Positions 62,293-64,000 of a DNA stretch of 64,000 nucleotides are shown one piece after another. The notes below the pieces were generated by a model. It had not been told where the DNA came from, made no database searches, and was given only the letters and a program-made list of their open reading frames with translations. Position 1 is the first letter of the stretch; each line of letters begins with the position of its first letter. Source of the stretch: JAACFF01 sp963767495 (GTDB lineage Bacteria > Chloroflexota > Anaerolineae > Promineifilales > Promineifilaceae); contig CAVYDY010000003.1 of assembly GCA_963767495.1 (NCBI GenBank), forward strand, positions 124,001 through 188,000, in the 5' to 3' direction. Position numbers and translations under genes: made by a program.

Positions 62293-63481
62293 ACCACGCA
62301 TCGACAGCCGGCATTTGCTTCCCAATCTTCTCCATTTCGGCCGTTTGCTGCGTTCCCTGGATTTCAAAATCAGCGCTGGCCAGATCAGTGACCTGGCGCA
62401 AGCCTTGACGCTGGTTGACATCAGCAGCCGCCACGATTTCTACTACGCCACCCGCGGTCTGCTGGTCACCGATCCGCATGACTTCGAACGCTTCAACCAG
62501 GCCTTCGATCTCTTCTGGACAGGCATGCAGTCCTGGCTGCTCAGCTTGGGTACGATCCGGCATATGCGCCAGCCGGAAGAAGGAGAACAGCCGCTTAAAA
62601 CTCCCGATTCCCTCTTAGCCCCCAGTCAAGAGGATCAGCCCGCAGAAGAAAAGGAGGACGAACAAGATGCCGAGGCGGAAGCCGCAGACGATATGGAGGT
62701 CAGCGCCCTTTATAGCCCGCTCGAGCTGCTGCGCCATAAGAACTTCGCCGAATTCACTGAGGAAGAAAAGCGCGTCGTCAAGCAGGCCATGGCCAGACTC
62801 ATCTGGCAGTTCAACGCCCGGCAAACACGCCGTCTGCGCCGCACCACAAAACGGGCGCGCTATCTGGATCTACGCGGTTCCATCCGCGCCAATACGCGCT
62901 ACGGAGGCGAGATCATCCAGCTGCGCTGGCGCCGCCGCAAAACTAAACCACGCCCACTGGTCGTTATCTGCGACATCAGTGGATCCATGGACCACTATTC
63001 GCGCCTTTTTTTGCACTTTATTCATTCCTTGAGCCAGGATGTGCGCCAGGTGGAGTCCTTCGCCTTCGGCACGCGTCTCACACGGCTAACGCCCGCGCTG
63101 CGCCACAGTGATGTTGACACGGCCGTGGACAAGATCGCCCATCTCGTCGTCGACTGGTCCGGCGGCACGCGCATCGGCGAGTCCTTGAAGCATTTCAACT
63201 ACCAATGGTCGCGGCGCGTTCTCGGCTGGGGCGCAACGGTGCTCATCATCAGCGATGGCTGGGAACGGGGTGATCTAGAGCTGCTGGATAAAGAAATGGA
63301 CCGTCTGCGCCGCAGCGCTCACCGCCTGCTGTGGCTCAACCCCCTGGCCGGCTCGCCCGGCTACCAGCCGCTGGTCGGCGGCATGCAGACCGTCCTACCC
63401 TACTGCGATGAATTCCTACCCTTGCACAACCTGCACAGCCTGGAACAAGTCGTCTCCCGCCTCGGGGCGGTTAGGCTGTAG
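62285..63481 (+). CDS. VWA-domain protein (CoxE-like)
   Basis: A 398-residue protein. The N-terminal part is helical (DLAQALTLVDISSRHDFYYA), then a Glu/Asp-rich acidic linker (about residues 100-140), then a von Willebrand A domain with the metal-ion site PLVVICDISGSMDHYSRL (DxSGS), WSGGTRIGESLKHF and IISDGWERGD. The ATG 62285 overlaps the MoxR stop, so translation is coupled. It follows the CoxD-like ATPase and completes the maturation pair of the hydroxylase. The longer frame from 62198 is not used because its head reads as shadow of MoxR. Confidence 0.92.
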   Translation: MVEPRIDSRHLLPNLLHFGRLLRSLDFKISAGQISDLAQALTLVDISSRHDFYYATRGLLVTDPHDFERFNQAFDLFWTGMQSWLLSLGTIRHMRQPEEGEQPLKTPDSLLAPSQEDQPAEEKEDEQDAEAEAADDMEVSALYSPLELLRHKNFAEFTEEEKRVVKQAMARLIWQFNARQTRRLRRTTKRARYLDLRGSIRANTRYGGEIIQLRWRRRKTKPRPLVVICDISGSMDHYSRLFLHFIHSLSQDVRQVESFAFGTRLTRLTPALRHSDVDTAVDKIAHLVVDWSGGTRIGESLKHFNYQWSRRVLGWGATVLIISDGWERGDLELLDKEMDRLRRSAHRLLWLNPLAGSPGYQPLVGGMQTVLPYCDEFLPLHNLHSLEQVVSRLGAVRL

Positions 63482-63533
63482 TGCATATCCGCTTGGCTCA
63501 CTCCTCGGACACACCATACGCTTCAATAACCGG

Positions 63534-63680
63534 CTATTTGATCAACGCCTGAGAGGGGATGCCCATCCTATTCACCCACTCTTTGACGGCATCAAGAACA
63601 AAGTCGGGAACGCATATCAATAATCGAACGTGTCGTTTGGCTTCCAGCTGCCCGGTCGCCACGAAATCAAACACTCGCAA
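63534..63680 (-). pseudogene. Short antitoxin-like (CopG/BrnA-type) remnant
   Basis: On the minus strand a 48-codon frame from TTG 63680 (or GTG 63674) ends at TAG 63534-63536. It contains RLLICVPDFVLDAVKEWV and GIPSQALIK, similar to the ribbon-helix end 'RLP..VLEALK..A...GIPYQTLI' of BrnA/CopG antitoxins. No ribosome site precedes it and no toxin gene is next to it. It may be a decayed antitoxin gene tail. Confidence 0.35.
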
Positions 63681-63699
63681 AATAGAGGTTTACGGCTGC

Positions 63700-64000
63700 T
63701 TAGCCGCCAACAAACTTCGTCTTATACCCCATCTTCTGCAGCTCGGCGGCCACCTTGTCACGGTGATCTCCCTGGATCTCAATAGTGCCCTCTTTCACCG
63801 CGCCGCCGCTGCCGCATTTCTTTTTCAGTTCTTTGCCCAGCGCCTTCAAATCCTCCGGCGTCAGGGTCAACTCCATGATCACCGTCACCGTCTTGCCCTT
63901 ACGCCCCTTCTTCTCGCGGCGGATGGAGGCTGTTTGTTCCTGCGGCGGCAAGCTCTTCGGTTTGGGGCAGCGGCAGGGATAGCTGCCGCAGCGCGGGCAG
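63700..64000 (-). CDS. SUI1/eIF1-like translation initiation factor (YciH type), 5' end beyond window
   Basis: The C-terminal about 100 residues of a SUI1 domain protein. TVTVIMELTLTPEDLKALGK and LKKKCGSGGAVKEGTIEIQG are diagnostic for YciH. TTG 63951 is an internal codon: the frame continues upstream to the window edge with CPRCGSYPCRCPKPKSLPP, four cysteines that look like a small zinc ribbon, as in other Chloroflexota YciH proteins. YciH-type proteins help select initiation sites or act under stress. The end is complete at 63700. Confidence 0.9.
   Translation of the reverse strand, partial: CPRCGSYPCRCPKPKSLPPQEQTASIRREKKGRKGKTVTVIMELTLTPEDLKALGKELKKKCGSGGAVKEGTIEIQGDHRDKVAAELQKMGYKTKFVGG

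Larger units (their letters stand above)
1808..63126. repeat. Dispersed palindromic octamer ACGGCCGT, at least 45 copies
   Basis: I located exact copies starting at 1808, 6298, 11206, 12203, 16289, 17494, 18609, 21395, 21767, 22787, 23193, 24391, 25777, 26068, 27670, 28827, 30272, 30813, 33669, 34037, 34295, 34566, 35196, 41441, 42020, 42740, 43769, 44036, 45604, 47753, 49054, 49845, 50650, 51254, 51721, 52510, 52748, 52891, 53458, 55999, 58592, 58874, 60986 and 63119, plus others by eye. Random expectation for an octamer of this composition in 64 kb is about one to two. Most copies are inside genes in several frames. Restriction-avoidance would deplete a palindrome, so a HIP1-like maintained repeat is more likely. 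Confidence 0.9.

Noticed and set aside
1..64000. Prophage, integrase, transposase, tRNA or rRNA genes
   Set aside because: I scanned for characteristic proteins and tRNA T-loop patterns and found none that hold up.

Overview
The window reads as chromosomal DNA from a free-living bacterium of the phylum Chloroflexota (Anaerolineae/Caldilineae-type). Support: moderate-to-high GC, a SUI1/YciH protein with an N-terminal zinc-ribbon-like Cys cluster, large surface proteins built of RCC1-like and PD40 repeats, a bacterial eRF1-like (baeRF) protein, a CUT1 sugar transporter next to GH43 and GH3 enzymes, and a CoxM/S/L plus CoxD/E cluster. No rRNA, tRNA, CRISPR array, transposase or phage gene was seen. 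The phylum call is inference from gene content.

Layout. 0-5 kb: end of a sugar ABC permease, a frameshifted lipoprotein remnant, GH43 and GH3 glycosidases (hemicellulose oligosaccharide use). 5-11 kb: GlcG/HbpS-like protein, methyltransferase, small membrane protein, acyl-CoA synthetase, aldo/keto reductase, alpha/beta hydrolase. 11-16 kb: a 1214-residue exported repeat protein and an MFS exporter. 16-24 kb: a Crp/Fnr regulator followed by PRC-barrel-like, membrane, NnrS/heme-copper-oxidase-like, cation-chloride cotransporter, cupin and second oxidase-like proteins, then a tandem DUF333 lipoprotein. 24-37 kb: polyphosphate kinase, small proteins, a translationally coupled GH3-type acyl-adenylating enzyme and glutamine amidotransferase, an AIR-synthase-like protein, M20 peptidase, MFS transporter, M19 dipeptidase, amidase, and a baeRF protein; the last five look like peptide/amide salvage plus a translation factor.

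37-45 kb: a stand-alone formyltransferase-condensation-adenylation-carrier protein (orphan NRPS), a structured intergenic region that may contain an RNA gene and an attenuator, and a lipoprotein of seven META (HslJ) domains with two PKD domains. 45-54 kb: lipoprotein acetolactate decarboxylase, an unknown protein, ADP-ribosylglycohydrolase, a BtrH-like protein without the expected cysteine, a ferric-iron ABC binding protein and permease without an ATPase, LarA-like racemase, and a DUF4404 protein. 54-63.5 kb: a coherent catabolic operon under a FadR-type regulator with its own palindromic operator: FAH hydrolase, cyclase, a three-component molybdenum hydroxylase whose large subunit is split into two genes, an EthD protein, and CoxD/CoxE-type maturation factors. 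63.5-64 kb: an antitoxin-like remnant and a SUI1 gene cut by the window edge.

Two window-scale signals stand out. The palindrome ACGGCCGT occurs at least 45 times (about 1-2 expected by chance), like HIP1 in cyanobacteria, and is absent from several stretches, notably about 35.2-41.4 kb around the NRPS. Several promoters have an extended -10 (TGnTATAAT-like). The best candidates for an undescribed system are the molybdenum hydroxylase operon, the formyl-NRPS with its flanking RNA-like region, and the coupled GH3-type/amidotransferase pair.
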